Shown: piece after piece, positions 25,601 through 37,833 of the stretch | How the letters are laid out: every line of letters starts with the position of its first letter | How positions within the stretch are numbered: the stretch's first letter is position 1 | Notes under the pieces: model-generated | What the model was told of the DNA's origin: nothing | The model's input: only the letters and a program-made list of their open reading frames with translations | The model's database searches: none | Translations under genes and position numbers: made by a program | Source of the DNA: Artocarpus heterophyllus | Lineage: Eukaryota; Streptophyta; Magnoliopsida; Rosales; Moraceae | DNA: 64,000 bases | Assembly (NCBI GenBank): GCA_025403435.1 | Contig: JAJQZP010000041.1 | Span: forward strand, 218,532 to 282,531 | Direction of reading: 5' to 3'

Positions 25601-28600
25601 CCACTCCAAAATCTAGCTCGGGAGGGGAGGATTGTGAACCCATATATATAACAGCGAAGACCACCCTCTCTAACCGATGTGGTAAACATCATTCCCGACC
25701 CTTTTAGACTGCATGTCTTGGTGCCATCTCTGTCGTTAACCCACACGAGCGGCAAGGAACCTTTGTACATGGCCCTAGAAACTAGCAGAGGTTCAGCTCT
25801 GATTCCATATGATATGAACCCACCTAACTCCACTCCAAAAGCTAGCTCGTGAGGGGAGGATTGTGAACCCATATATATAACACCCAAGACCACCCTCTCT
25901 AACCGATGTGGGACACATCATTCCCGGCCCCTTTAGACTAAACGTCCTCGTACCAACTCTATCGTTAACCCACACGAACGGCAGGGAACCATTGTACATG
26001 GGCCCATCGACTAGCAGAGGTTCAGCTCTGATGCCATATGATATGAACCCACCTAACTTCACTCCAAAAGCTAGCTCGTGTGGGGAGGATTGTGAACCCA
26101 TATATGTAACGCCCAAGGCCACCCTCTCAAATCGATGTGGGGCACATCATTCTCGACCCCTTTAGACTGCATGTCCACATGGCAACTCCATCATTAACCC
26201 ACACAAGCGACAGGGAACCTTTGTACCTGTGCCCACCGACTAACAGCACTTCAGCTCTGATACCATATGATATAAACCCACCTAACTCCACCCCAAAAGC
26301 TAGCTCGTGAGGGGAGGATTGTGAAGCCATATATATAACACCCAAACCACCCTCTCTAACGGATGTGGGACACATCATTCCCAACCCCTTTAGACTGCCC
26401 GTCCTCGTGCCAACTCCGTCGTTAACCCACACTAGCGGCAGGGAACCTTTGTACATGCGCCCACCAAGTAGCAGAGGGTCGGCACTGATACCATATGATA
26501 TGAACCCACCTAACTTCACCCCAAAAGCTAGCTTGTGAGGGGAGGATTGTAAACCCATATATATAACACCCACTCAAACTGTTGGGGGACACATCAATCC
26601 TGACCGCTTTAGAGTGCACTTCCTCATGCCAACTCCGTCGTTAACCCACACGAGTGGCAGGGAACCTTTGTACATGCGCCCACCGACTAACAGAGGTTCA
26701 GCTCTAATACCATATGATATGAACCCACCTAACTCCACCCCAAAAGCTAGCTCATGAGGGGGGGATTGTGAACCCATATATATAACACCCAAGACCACCC
26801 TCTCTAACCGTTGTGGGACACATCATTCCTGACCACTTTAGACTGCACGTCCTTGTGCCAACTCCATCGTTAACCCACACGATCGGCAGGTAACCTTTGT
26901 ACATGCTCCCACCGACGAGAAGAGGTTCAGCTCTGATGCCATATGATTTGAACCCACCTAACTTCACTCCAAAAGCTAGCTCGTGTAGGGAGGATTGTGA
27001 ACCCATATATATAACACCCAAGACCACCCTCTCTAATCGATGTGGGACACATCATTCTCGACCCCTTTAGATTGCATGTCCAAGTGCCAACTTCGTCTTT
27101 AACCCACACAAGCGGTAGGGAACCTTTGTTCCTGCGCCCACCGACTAATAGAGCTTCGGCTCTGATACCATATGATATAAACCCCCCTAACTTCACCCCA
27201 AAAGCTAGCTCGTGAGGGGAGGATTGTGAAGCCATATATATAACACCCAAGACCACCCTCTCTAACGGATGTGGGACACATCATTTCCAACCCCTTTAGA
27301 CTGCACGTCCTCATGCCAACTCCGTCGTTAACCCACACGAGCGGTAGGGAACTTTTGTACATGCGCCCACCGACGAGTAGAGTTTCAGCTCTGATACCAT
27401 ATGATATGAACCCACCTAACTTCACTCCAAAATCTAGCTCGTGTGGAGAGGATTGGGAACCCATATATATAACTCCCATGACCACCCTTTCTAACCGATG
27501 TGGGACACATCATTCCCGACCCCTTTGGGTTACACGTCCTCATGCCAACTCTGTCGTTAACCCACACGAGCGGCAGGGAACCATTGTACCTGCGCCCACT
27601 GACTAGTAGAGGTTCGACTCTGATCCCATGATTTGAACCCACCTAACTCCACCCCAAAAGCTAGCTTGTGAGGGGAGGATTGTGAACCCATCTGTATTAT
27701 ACCGAAGGCCACCCTCTCTAACCAATGTAGGAAACATCATTCCCGAGACCTTTAGACTGTACGCCCCTGTGCCAACTCCGTCGTTAACCCACACGAGCGG
27801 CAAGGAACCTTTGTACAAGCGCCCACCAACTAGCAAAGGTTCGGCTCTGATACCATATGATATAAACCCACCAAACTCCAACCCAAAAGCTAGCTCGTGA
27901 GGGGAGGGCTGTGAAGCCATATATATAACACCCAAGACTGCCCTTTCTAACCGATATGATTTGAGCCCAGCTAACTCCACCGCAAAAGCTACCTCATGAG
28001 GGGAGGATTGTGAACCCATATATATAACACCCATGACCACCCACAATAACCAATGTAGGACACATCATTCCTGACCCCTTTAGACTGTACGTCCTCGTGC
28101 CAGCTCCGTCGTTAACCCACAAGAGCGGCGGGGAACCTTGGTACATGCGGCCACCGACTAGCAGAGGTTCAGCTCTGATACCATATTATATAAACCCACC
28201 TAACTCCACCCCAAAAGCTAGCTCGTGAGGGGAGGATTATGAAGCCATATATATAACACCCAAGACCACACTCTCTAACTGTTGTGCGACTCATCATTCC
28301 CAACCCCTATAGACTGCACGTCCTCGTGCCAACTCTGTCGTTAACCCACACGAGCAGCAGGAAACCTTTGTACATGCGCCCACCGACTAGCAGAGGTTCG
28401 GCTCTGATACCATATGATATGAACCCACTTAACTCCACTCAAAAAGCTAGCTCATGAGGGGAGGATTGTGAACCCATATATATAACACCCAAGACCACCC
28501 TCTCCAACCGATGTGGGACACATCATTCTCGACCCCATTAGACTGGACGTCCCCATGCCAACTCCGCCGTTAACCCACACGAGTGGCAGGGAACCTTTGT

Positions 28601-28729
28601 ACATGTGCCCACAGACTAGCAGAGGTTCAGCTCTAATCCCATATGATATGAACCCACCAAGCTCCACTCCAAAAGCTAGCTCGTGAGGGGAGGCTTGTGA
28701 ACCCATATATATAACACCCAAGACCACCC

Positions 28730-30400
28730 TCTATAACCAATGCAGGACACATCATTCCCGACCCCTTTAGACAACACGTCCTTGTGCTAGCTCTGTCGTT
28801 AACCCACACGAGCGGCAGGGAACCTTTGCACATGCACCCACCCACTAGCGGAGGTTCGGCTCTGATACCATATGACAAGAACCCACCTAACTCTACCCCA
28901 AAAGCTAGCTTGTGAGGGGAGGATTATGAGCCCATATATATAACACCCAAGACCACCCTCTACAACTGATGCAGGACACATCAATCCTGACCCCTTTAGA
29001 CTACATGTCCTTGTGCCAACTCTGTCGTTAACCCACACGAGCGGTAGGGAACCTTTGTACAAGCACCCACCCACTAGCAGAGGTTCAACTCTGATACCAT
29101 ATGACATGAACCCACCTAACTCCACCCCAAAAGCTAGCTCGTGATTGGAGGATTGTGAACTCATATATATAAGACCCAAGACCACCCTCTACAACCGATG
29201 CAGTACACATCATTCCCGACCCCCTTAGACTTTACTTCCTTGTGCCAGCTCCGTCGTTAATCCACACGAGCGGTAGGGAACCATTGTACCGGCGCTCACC
29301 GACTAACAGAGGTTTGGCTCAGATCCCATATGATATGAACCCACCTAACTCCACCCCAAAAGCTGGCTCGTGAGTGGAGGATTGTGAACCCATATATATA
29401 ACACCCAAGAGCACCCTCTATAACCAATGCAGGACATATCATTCCCGACCCCTTTAGACAACACGTCCTTGTGCCAGCTCTGTCGTTAACCCACACGAGC
29501 GGCAGGGAACCTTTGTACATGCACCCACCCACTAGCAGAGGTTCGGCTCTGATACCATATGACAAGAACCCACCTAACTCTACCCCAAAAGCTAGCTTGT
29601 GAGGGGAGGATTATGAGCCCATATATATAACACCCAAGACCACCCTCTACAACTGATGCAGGACACATCAATCCCGACCGCTTTAGACTACATGTCCTTG
29701 TGCCAACTCTGTCGTTAACCCACACGAGCGGCAGGGAACCTTTGTACATGCACCCACCCACTAGCAGAGGTTCGGCTCTGATACCATATGACATGAACCC
29801 ACCTAACTCCACCCCAAAAGCTAGCTCGTGATTGGAGGATTGTGAACTCATATATATAAGACCCAAGACCACCCTCTATAACCGATGCAGTACACATCAT
29901 TCCCGACCCCCTTAGACTTTACGTCCTTGTGCCAGCTCCGTCGTTAATCCACACGAGCGGTAGGGAACCATTGTACCGGCGCTCACCGACTAACAGAGGT
30001 TTGGCTCAGATCCCATATGATATGAACCCACCTAACTCCACCCCAAAAGCTGGCTCGTGAGTGGAGGATTGTGAACCCATATATATAACACCCAAGACCA
30101 CCCTCTATAACCAATGCAGGACACATCATTCTGGACCCCTTTAGACTGCACGTCCTTGTGCCAGCTCCGTCGTTAACCCACACGAGCGGCAGGGAACCTT
30201 TGTACATGCACCCACCCACTAACAGAGGTTCGGCTCTGATACCATATGACAAGAACCCACCTAACTCCACCCCAAAAGCTAGCTTGTGAGGGGAGGATTG
30301 TGAGCCCATATATATAACACCCAAGACCACCCTCTACAACCGATGCAGGACACATCATTCTCGACACCTTTAGATTGCACGTCCATGTGCCAACTCCGTC
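28730..30400 (-). repeat. higher-order 687-bp trimer inside array segment 2
   Basis: Private variants repeat at exactly three-unit spacing: tatgacaagaaccc (28871, 29558, 30245), tcatatatataagaccc (29161, 29848) and ctataaccaatgcagg (about 28731, 29418, 30107). About 2.5 copies of the trimer are present. It indicates local unequal crossing-over. Confidence 0.8.
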
Positions 30401-31720
30401 GTTAACCCACACGAGCGGTAGGGAACCTTTGTACATGCACCTACCCACCAGTGGAGGTTCGGCTCTGATACCATATGATATGAACCCACCTAACTCCACT
30501 CCAAAAACTAGCTCGTGAGGGGAGGATTGTGAACCCATATATATAACACCCAAGACCACCCTCTCTAACCGATGTGCGACACATCATTCCTGACTCCTTT
30601 AGGCTGCATGTCCTCGTGCCAGCTCCGTCACTAACCAAAACTAGCGACAGGAAACCATTGTACCTGCGCCCATCGACTAGGAAAGGTTCGGCTTTGACCC
30701 CATATGATATGAACCCACCTAACTCCACCCCAAAAGCTAGCTCGTGAGGGGAGGATTGTAAACCCATATATATAACACCCAAGACCACCCGCAATAACTG
30801 ATGTAGGACACATCATTCCTGACCCCTTTAGACTGCACGTCCTTGTGCCAACTTCGTCGTTAACCCTCACGAGCGGCGGGGAACCTTTGTACATGCGGCC
30901 ACAGACTAACAGAGGTTCAGCTCTAATACCATATGATATAAACCCACCTAACTCCACCCCAAAAGCTAGCTCGTGAGTGCAGGATTGTGAACCCATATAT
31001 ATAACACCGAATACCACCCTCTCTAACCGATGTGGGACATATCATTCCCGACCCCTTAAGACTATACGCCCTAGTGCCAACTTCATCGTTATCCCACACG
31101 AGTGGCAGGGAACCTTTGTACATGCACCCACCGACTAGCAGAGGTCGGGCTCTGATACCATATGATATGAACCCACCTAACTCCACTCCAAAAGCTAGCT
31201 TGTGAGGGGAGGATTGTGAGCCCATAAATATAACACCCAAGACCACCCTCTCTAACCGATGTGGGACACATCATTCCTGACCCCTTTAGACTGCACGTCC
31301 TCGTGCCAACTCCGTCGTTAACCGACACGAGCGGCAGGGAACTTCTGTACTTGCACCCACAGACTTGTAGAGGTTTGGCTCTAATACCCTTATGATATGA
31401 ACCCACCTAACTCCGCCCCAAAAGCTATCTCGTGAGGGGAGGATTGTGAACCCACATATATAACACCCAAGACCACCCTCTCTAACCGATGTGGGACACA
31501 TCATTCCTGACCCCTTTAGATTGCACGTCCTCGTGCCAACTCCATCGTTAACCCACACGAGTGGCAGGGAACCTTTGTACATGCACCCACGGACTAGCAG
31601 AGGTTCAGCTCTAATACCATTACGATATGAACCATCCTAACTCCACCCCAAAAGGTAGCTCGTAAGGGGAGGATTGTGAATCTATATATATAACACCCAA
31701 GACCACCCTCTCTAACCAAT

Positions 31721-31725
31721 GTGGG
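31721..31725. other. target-site duplication of CRM-like element (left)
   Basis: GTGGG precedes the 5' LTR and is repeated at 49200-49204 after the 3' LTR. Joining the flanks restores the array word aatGTGGGacacatc. Confidence 0.92.
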
Positions 31726-32526
31726 TGATGAGGACATCGTTAGCACAAGCAAGAGCACGTGGGAGACATATTCAGATCCAATTCAAGTTCCCATTGGTCG
31801 GGTTACGAGAGCTCATGCGAAGAAGTTCAAAGAAACGCTTATTGGGCTGATTCAAGCAACTTGGGCTCAAGCCATTGCATGGAGGCCCATTGAGGGAATT
31901 GCATGTGACATCCTGACCCACAAATACGTGATTCAAGCTCTAGAAGGGATCGAGTAACTTCCATTTCAGTTACTTTCCCGTTTTGAGGTGACACATGGCG
32001 AGAAGAATCAGCTTATGACCTTTTAATGTCTAGTTTCCTTTTTTTTTTGTTTGTTTATTTCTATTATTGTAAAGTTTTTAAGCCATTAAGGACACTTACC
32101 TTATTTGCTTTAGATTAGGTGATTTGGTAATTGATTTGCCCGAAATTCCATGGGGAATTAGGAGCTGAAAATTTGCATAGGAACCCCTATATATTGTAAC
32201 GAATTTCATTCAATGGAATACAAGTATTAACACAATTTGAGGTTTTAATTCTCTTTGGTTCCTAAACGAACTATTCGAACTTATCAAAAATTTCCGTGGC
32301 GTTCATAGACTTATCAATCAGTCCATCCATAGCTGATTGTGGCGTCCTCACATACCAAGACTTATTAGTCAGTCCATCCATAACTGATTGTGGCATCCTC
32401 ACATACCAAGGTTCGTGCTTCTTGTTGGGCATCGGGTCGCGGTTCCATCCAAAACCGGTTAGAAATTTTGATCTTGGAAACCAATCTTGGTTAGGGTCGC
32501 GTCAGCTCCTGGCGTGGTTCGTATCA
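31726..32526 (+). repeat. 5' LTR of CRM-like element (801 bp)
   Basis: It starts TGATGAGGACATC and ends GGTTCGTATCA just before the primer site. The first ~230 bases are an open frame matching the C-terminus of pol ([19 protein letters not shown]), because pol overlaps the LTR. A ~50-base word (cagtccatccatagctgatt and on) is present twice in tandem at about 32309-32410. The ORF at 31721-31957 is this LTR copy of the pol end, not a separate gene. Confidence 0.93.
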
Positions 32527-33095
32527 TTTGGTAATCAGAGTGAGGTTCTAATCAGGTTTTGCTTATCCGTTCTCTTAGTTTATGTTTGTTTCAGTTATTC
32601 ATGAGTTTTGATTTCCATTATCAAAGTTGGTTTAAAAAAAAAAAGATCCGAAAAGAAAAGAAAGAAAAGAAAAGAAAAAAAAAACAAGAGGATCCGAAAA
32701 AAAAAAAAAAAAAAGTCTGGAAACCTTCCTTAAATTTTTTTTGTAGATTCTTGTTATTCATCATTTAAGGAATCCGAAATTGAATTCCCTACATAGACCA
32801 AAATTTTTTGCTCAAATTTTGTTCCTTTTGGGTGTGATTCTGAAAGCCTAAATTCTTTGTTCCTGTTATAGTCTTGTCTCTTTGGTAATCTATTTGTGAA
32901 TTGTCAAGGAAATTTTGATATTGATTTGACTAGTTTTATAGGAACTGAGTGAGAATTAACGAGTGGAAAAAGGCATAGAGGCGAGAGCATTAGAGTGGAC
33001 AAAAGCTGAAAGTATTGAGTGTAAACACGAGTGAAATTGAGTGAACCATTTCACGAGTGAAACACGTAAGGGAGTGCGGTAAGGTCCTTTGCAAA
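32527..33095 (+). other. primer site and leader of CRM-like element
   Basis: TGGTAATCAGAG at 32529-32540 is the presumed primer site. It matches the initiator-Met-tRNA complement TGGTATCAGAG except for one extra A. The same extra A is at 63594-63605. Downstream is a purine-rich, A-run stretch (32633-32716) and then the gag start. No gene is seen in these 570 bases. Confidence 0.8.
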
Positions 33096-34919
33096 ATGTC
33101 AAACAACAGCAAGAACACTATTGAGGGTACCTCGGGTGCAGCAGACCCAAAACTTCTTATGGAAGTGATGATGGGGGAGATGAGGCGATTGTTGAGGGGA
33201 GAGTTAGGACAGCTTCATGAGAGGATAGACCGAATAGAAAACGCACGTGTGGAACAGCCACAACATATTCCTCATGCGCGTAGGCGAGAAAGGGTTCCGG
33301 TTAGAGGAGAGGTTGATGACTACTATAGGATTGATGGGGAAGAGTTTGACGAAGGAGAAGATTTAGCGGGTAGTCACCGAAGATTTGGATGGGATAGAGG
33401 AGTTAGGAACCGGGAAGATGATAGTTTGAGAGGCATAAAAATGAAGACACCATCATTTCAAGGCAAATCCAATCCAGAAGCGTACCTAGAATGGGAGAAG
33501 AAAATGGAGTTCATCTTTGACTGCCACTACTATTCTGAGGCAAAGAAGGTAAAATTGGCTGTAATTGAATTTTCTGATTATGCTATTACTTGGTGGGATC
33601 AGCTTGTTATAAACAGGAGACGAAATAGAGAGCGACCTATTGAGTCATGGGAAGAGATGAAGACCGTAATGAGGAAGCGATTTGTACCAACTTTCTACTA
33701 CTGGGAGTTGTACAACAAACTACAAAACCTTAAGCAGGGCAACCGGAGTGTAGAGGAGTACTATAAGGAGATGGAGGTTATGATGATTCGGGCTAATATA
33801 GAGGAGGATCGGGAGGCTACAATGGCAAGGTTTTTGGCGGGTTTGAACCGAGATATTCACAATGCCGTTGAGTTACAACATTATGTGGAGTTGGAGGACA
33901 TGGTGCACATGGCTATCAAAATTGAGAATCAACTTATAAGGAGGGGCAGTAACACACGTCCTAGCCAAAACCCGAGTACACCCGCTTGGAAAATGAACCA
34001 ATGGAAGAAGGATGAGAAGCAATCCAACCCCAAGCCAAAGATCAAGCAAAAACAAGAGGTGGCCAGCCATGGGAATCAAGGTAAATCCGATTCTTCCACT
34101 ACTCGGACTCGTGATATTAAATGTTTTAAATTTCAAGGCAGGGGTCATATAGCAAGCCAATGTCCGAACGAACGAGTTATGGTGATGCGGGACAATGGAG
34201 ACATTGAAATCGAGGAGGATTCGGACAATGATTCTATGCCTTTATTAGAAGATGCCGACGATGAGGAGTGCGCTGTCCAAGGAGAATTGTTGGTTACAAG
34301 GAGAGCTTTAAGTGTGCAAGCCAAAGAAGAAGATGAAGAGGTGCAACGGGAAAACATCTTCCACACTAGGTGCCACGTCCAAAACAAGGTATGTAGTGTG
34401 ATTATTGATGGTGGGAGTTGTACTAATGTTGCTAGCACAACCATGGTAAAGAAGTTGGGGCTGCCAACAATTAAGCATCCTCGACCATATAAATTGCAAT
34501 GGTTAAATGATACTGGTGAGGTAAAGGTGCATAAGCAAGTGTTAGTTTCTTTTCGCATTGGAAGATATGAAGATGAAGTTTTGTGCGATGTGGTTCCGAT
34601 GCAAGCTGGGCACTTGTTGTTAGGCAGACCATGGCAATTTGATCGGCGAGTTAAGCATGATGGTTTCACCAACAAATACTCATTTGTTCACAATCAAAAA
34701 GCGATCACTCTTGTTCCATTAACACCAAAACAGGTCTATGAAGACCAAGTGAGCTTACAGAGAGAAAGTGATAAAAAAATGAAGAGCGAAGAAAAATCAA
34801 GAGTGGGAGTGCAGAGAGAGAGTTCGGCCAGTGAGAGAAAAAAAGAAGAGATGGCCGAGAAAAAGGAGAGCAAAGAGAGCAAGGGAGAGAAAATTGAGAG
34901 GGCTGAAAAGAATTCATAA
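33096..34919 (+). CDS. CRM-like gag and protease frame (ends at a premature stop)
   Basis: I take the second ATG (33096, MSNNSKN) as the start because family gags begin close to this point. The frame is open from 33057. In order: acidic/basic N-terminus with a likely coiled segment (LLRGELGQLHERIDRIE), the retrotransposon gag domain (IKMKTPSFQG to MVHMAIKIENQL, roughly residues 110-290), a basic linker, a zinc knuckle CFKFQGRGHIASQC whose second cysteine is replaced by F, and the protease with VIIDGGSCTNVAS (DGG in place of DSG). The tail (about 34740-34919) is highly charged and low in complexity. TAA at 34917-34919 stops the frame. The pol frame continues in phase behind it, so the ancestral product was one gag-pro-pol polyprotein. 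Confidence 0.85.
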   Translation: MSNNSKNTIEGTSGAADPKLLMEVMMGEMRRLLRGELGQLHERIDRIENARVEQPQHIPHARRRERVPVRGEVDDYYRIDGEEFDEGEDLAGSHRRFGWDRGVRNREDDSLRGIKMKTPSFQGKSNPEAYLEWEKKMEFIFDCHYYSEAKKVKLAVIEFSDYAITWWDQLVINRRRNRERPIESWEEMKTVMRKRFVPTFYYWELYNKLQNLKQGNRSVEEYYKEMEVMMIRANIEEDREATMARFLAGLNRDIHNAVELQHYVELEDMVHMAIKIENQLIRRGSNTRPSQNPSTPAWKMNQWKKDEKQSNPKPKIKQKQEVASHGNQGKSDSSTTRTRDIKCFKFQGRGHIASQCPNERVMVMRDNGDIEIEEDSDNDSMPLLEDADDEECAVQGELLVTRRALSVQAKEEDEEVQRENIFHTRCHVQNKVCSVIIDGGSCTNVASTTMVKKLGLPTIKHPRPYKLQWLNDTGEVKVHKQVLVSFRIGRYEDEVLCDVVPMQAGHLLLGRPWQFDRRVKHDGFTNKYSFVHNQKAITLVPLTPKQVYEDQVSLQRESDKKMKSEEKSRVGVQRESSASERKKEEMAEKKESKESKGEKIERAEKNS

Positions 34920-37833
34920 TCGGCCAATGAGAGAAAAGTAGAGAGAAAAACAAACTTTTATGCAAGAAAGAGTGATGTGAGAAGAGCTTTGTTTTCTAAT
35001 CAGCCAATGATTTTACTCATGTACAAGGAGGCGTTATTAAACACTAACGATCTTGATTCCACCTTGCATAGTTCTGTTGCTTCTCTTTTGCAGGATTATG
35101 AGGATATCTTTCCTGAGGAAACACCGCAAGGTTTACCTCCAATCTGCGGGATTGAACATCAAATCGACTTCATACCTGGAGCTACAATCCCAAACCGACC
35201 AGCCTATAGGAGTAATCCCGAGGAGACAAAGGAACTCCAACGGCAGGTAAATGAGTTGATGGAGAAGGGACACGTGAGAGAAAGCATGAGCCCGTGCGCC
35301 GTACCAATTTTACTTGTGCCTAAGAAAGATGGGACTTGGAGGATGTGCGTTGATTGTCGAGCCATCAACAACATCACGGTAAAGTATCGACATCCCATTC
35401 CTCGCTTGGATGACATGTTAGATGAATTGCATGGTGCTTGTGTGTTTTCTAAAATTGATCTAAAGAGTGGATATCATCAAATTCGCATGAAAGAGGGAGA
35501 TGAGTGGAAAACGGCTTTCAAAACAAAACAAGGCTTGTATGAGTGGTTGGTAATGCCTTTTGGTTTAACCAATGCGCCCAGCACATTTATACGTTTAATG
35601 AACCATGTTTTGTGAGCTTTTATTGGAAAATTTGTCGTTGTTTATTTTGATGATATCCTTATCTATAGCAGCAATTTGGATGAACATATTGAACATTTGA
35701 AACTCGTTTTAGATGTTTTACGGAAGGAAAAGTTGTATGCTAACCTCAAGAAATGTACCTTTTGCACAGATAAGCTTGTGTTTCTTGGTTTTGTTGTTAG
35801 TGCTCAAGGTATACAGGTTGATGAAGAAAAGGTGCGAGCCATCCAGGAGTGGCCGAGTCCAACTAGTGTGGGAAACGTACGGAGTTTTCATGGACTTGCT
35901 AGTTTCTACCGGCGGTTTGTGAAAGATTTCAGTACTATAGCTGCACCACTGACTGAAGTGATCAAGAAGAACGTTGGGTTTAGATGGGGAGAAGAGCAAG
36001 AAAAGGCATTTCAGCTACTCAAGGAGAAGTTGACAAATGCTCCATTGTTATCTTTACCTAATTTTTCCAAAAACTTTTGAGATTGAATGTGATGCTTCAG
36101 GTGTTGGAATTGGTGCTGTTTTAATGTAGGAAGGGAGACCAATAGCAGATTTCAGTGAGAAGCTGAATGGGGCAACTCTTAATTACCCAACTTATGATAA
36201 AGAGATGTATGCATTGGTTCGGGCATTACAGACGTGGCAGCACTACCTATGGCCTAAGGAGTTCATGATTCACACTGATCATGAGTCCCTGAAACACTTG
36301 AAGGACCAGCACAAGCTGAACAAGAGGCATGCTCGTTGGGTAGAAACGTTTCCATATGTCATTCGCTACAAGCAAGGTAAGGAAAACGTCGTTGCCGATG
36401 CACTTTCTTGCAGGTATGTCTTAATCTCAACTCTTAATGCTAAACTATTGGGTTTTGAACATATTAAAGAGTTATATGCTGATGACCGTGACTTTAGTAC
36501 TGAGTATCAAGCTTGTGAGAGATTTGCTAGTGGTAAGTACTTTAGGCATGAGGGATACTTGTTTCGGGAGAATAAATTATGTGTGCCTAATTGTTCATTA
36601 AGAGATTTGCTAGTGAGAGAATCCCATGGGGGAGGATTGATGGGACATTTTGGAATAATGAAGACTTTAGCTATGTTGCAGGAACACTTCTATTGGCCAC
36701 ATATGAAACGAGATGTTGAAAGGCTTTGTGGTAGATGCGTAACTTGTAGGCAGGCTAAATCAAGAGTGCAGCCCCATGGTTTGTACACCCCTTTACCAAT
36801 ACCTAGTGAACCTTGGATTGATATTTCGATGGATTTTGTGTTAGGTTTGCCTAGGTCTAAACGGGGAAGAGACTCGATATTTGTGGTTGTGGATACATTT
36901 TCCAAGATGGCTCATTTTATTCCATGCCACAAGACAGATGATGCTTCCAATGTTGCTGATTTGTTCTTTAGGGAAATTGTGAGACTTCATGGTATGCCTA
37001 GGACAATTGTTTCTGATAGGGACACCAAGTTCTTAAGCTACTTTTGGAAGACTTTGTGGGCTAAGTTAGGGACTAAGCTATTGTTTTCAACTACTTGCCA
37101 CCCACAAACCGATGGTCAAATAGAAGTTGTGAATAGAACCTTGTCTACTTTGTTGCGGGCTGTCATTAAAAAGAACATCAAAACATGGGAGGAGTGTTTA
37201 CCACATGTTGAGTTTGCTTATAATCGATCTGTTCATTCTGCTACACAATTTTCACCGTTTGAAATTGTTTATGGTTTTAATCCTTTAACTCCTTTGGATT
37301 TAATGCCATTACCTTTGTCTGAGCATGTGAATTTAGATGGAAATAGAAAAGCTGATCTTGTTAAGCAGATACACGAGAAGGCAAGACTCAACATCGAGCG
37401 AAGGACTAAACAATATGCTGAACAAGCCAACAAAGGGCGTCGCAAGCTCGTCTTCGAGCCTGGCGATTGGGTGTGGTTGCACTTACGCAGGGAACGGTTT
37501 CTGGAACAAAGGAAATCCAAGCTATTGCGTAGAGGGGACGGTCCTTTTCAAATCCTTGAAAGGATCAATGATAATGCATACAAGCTAGACTTGCCAGGTG
37601 AGTATGGTGTAAGTGCCTCCTTTAATGTTTCTGATCTAAGTCCTTTTGATGCAGGCGACGATTTGAGGACAAATCCTTCTCAAGAGGAGGGGAATGATGA
37701 GGACATCATTACCACAAGCAAGAGCACGTGGGAGACATATTCAGATCCAATTCAAGTTCCCATTGGTCCGGTTACGAGAGCTCATGCGAAGAAGTTCAAA
37801 GAAACGCTTATTGGGCTGATTCAAGCAACTTAG
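34920..37833 (+). pseudogene. CRM-like RT, RNase H and integrase, broken
   Basis: It continues the gag frame. RT runs from about 35090 ([38 protein letters not shown]) to [12 protein letters not shown] near 35640-35675. RNase H follows ([17 protein letters not shown] near 36075, [10 protein letters not shown] near 36380). The integrase has its HHCC finger ([12 protein letters not shown]...CVTCRQAK, near 36640-36760), DDE core (MDFVLGLPR near 36830, VSDRDTKF near 37010, [13 protein letters not shown] near 37100) and a C-terminal domain. Lesions are TGA 35613-35615, a one-base frameshift near 36068 in a run of A, and TAG 36127-36129. The last ~45 codons lie inside the 3' LTR (from 37695), ending at TAG 37831-37833. 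In the 5' LTR copy that codon is TGG and the frame runs on to 31957. Confidence 0.92.
37682..37694 (+). other. polypurine tract of CRM-like element
   Basis: AAGAGGAGGGGAA abuts the 3' LTR start TGATGAGGAC. It is coding as well, being part of the pol C-terminus (QEEGN). The TRIM unit has a matching GGGGTCGGGAA-TGATG junction. Confidence 0.88.

Larger units (their letters stand above)
22671..31725 (-). repeat. TRIM-derived tandem array, segment 2 (~39 units)
   Basis: It continues segment 1 beyond copia A; the first bases TTTGAACCC complete the unit broken at 13093. Higher-order structure is visible: a 687-bp (three-unit) block recurs at 28.7-30.4 kb, shown by the shared variant tatgacaagaaccc at about 28871, 29558 and 30245. 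A several-unit block at 24.0-25.1 kb matches 11.3-12.2 kb of segment 1. One partial unit loss is near 27955 (ccgatatgatttgagcc). The segment ends with GTGGG, the target duplication of the CRM-like element. Confidence 0.92.

Noticed and set aside
5696..31620. Dozens of minus-strand open frames of 60-128 codons with recurring words such as GCYIYGFTILPSRASFWGGV
   Set aside because: They are the satellite unit read in rotating frames (229 is not a multiple of 3). Length is capped by the same stop in each third unit, and starts and ends vary with point changes. No selection on the protein is visible.
31721..31957. Small gene of 78 codons at the array/LTR junction
   Set aside because: It is the LTR copy of the pol C-terminus of the CRM-like element. 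Its apparent ATG arises at the insertion junction.
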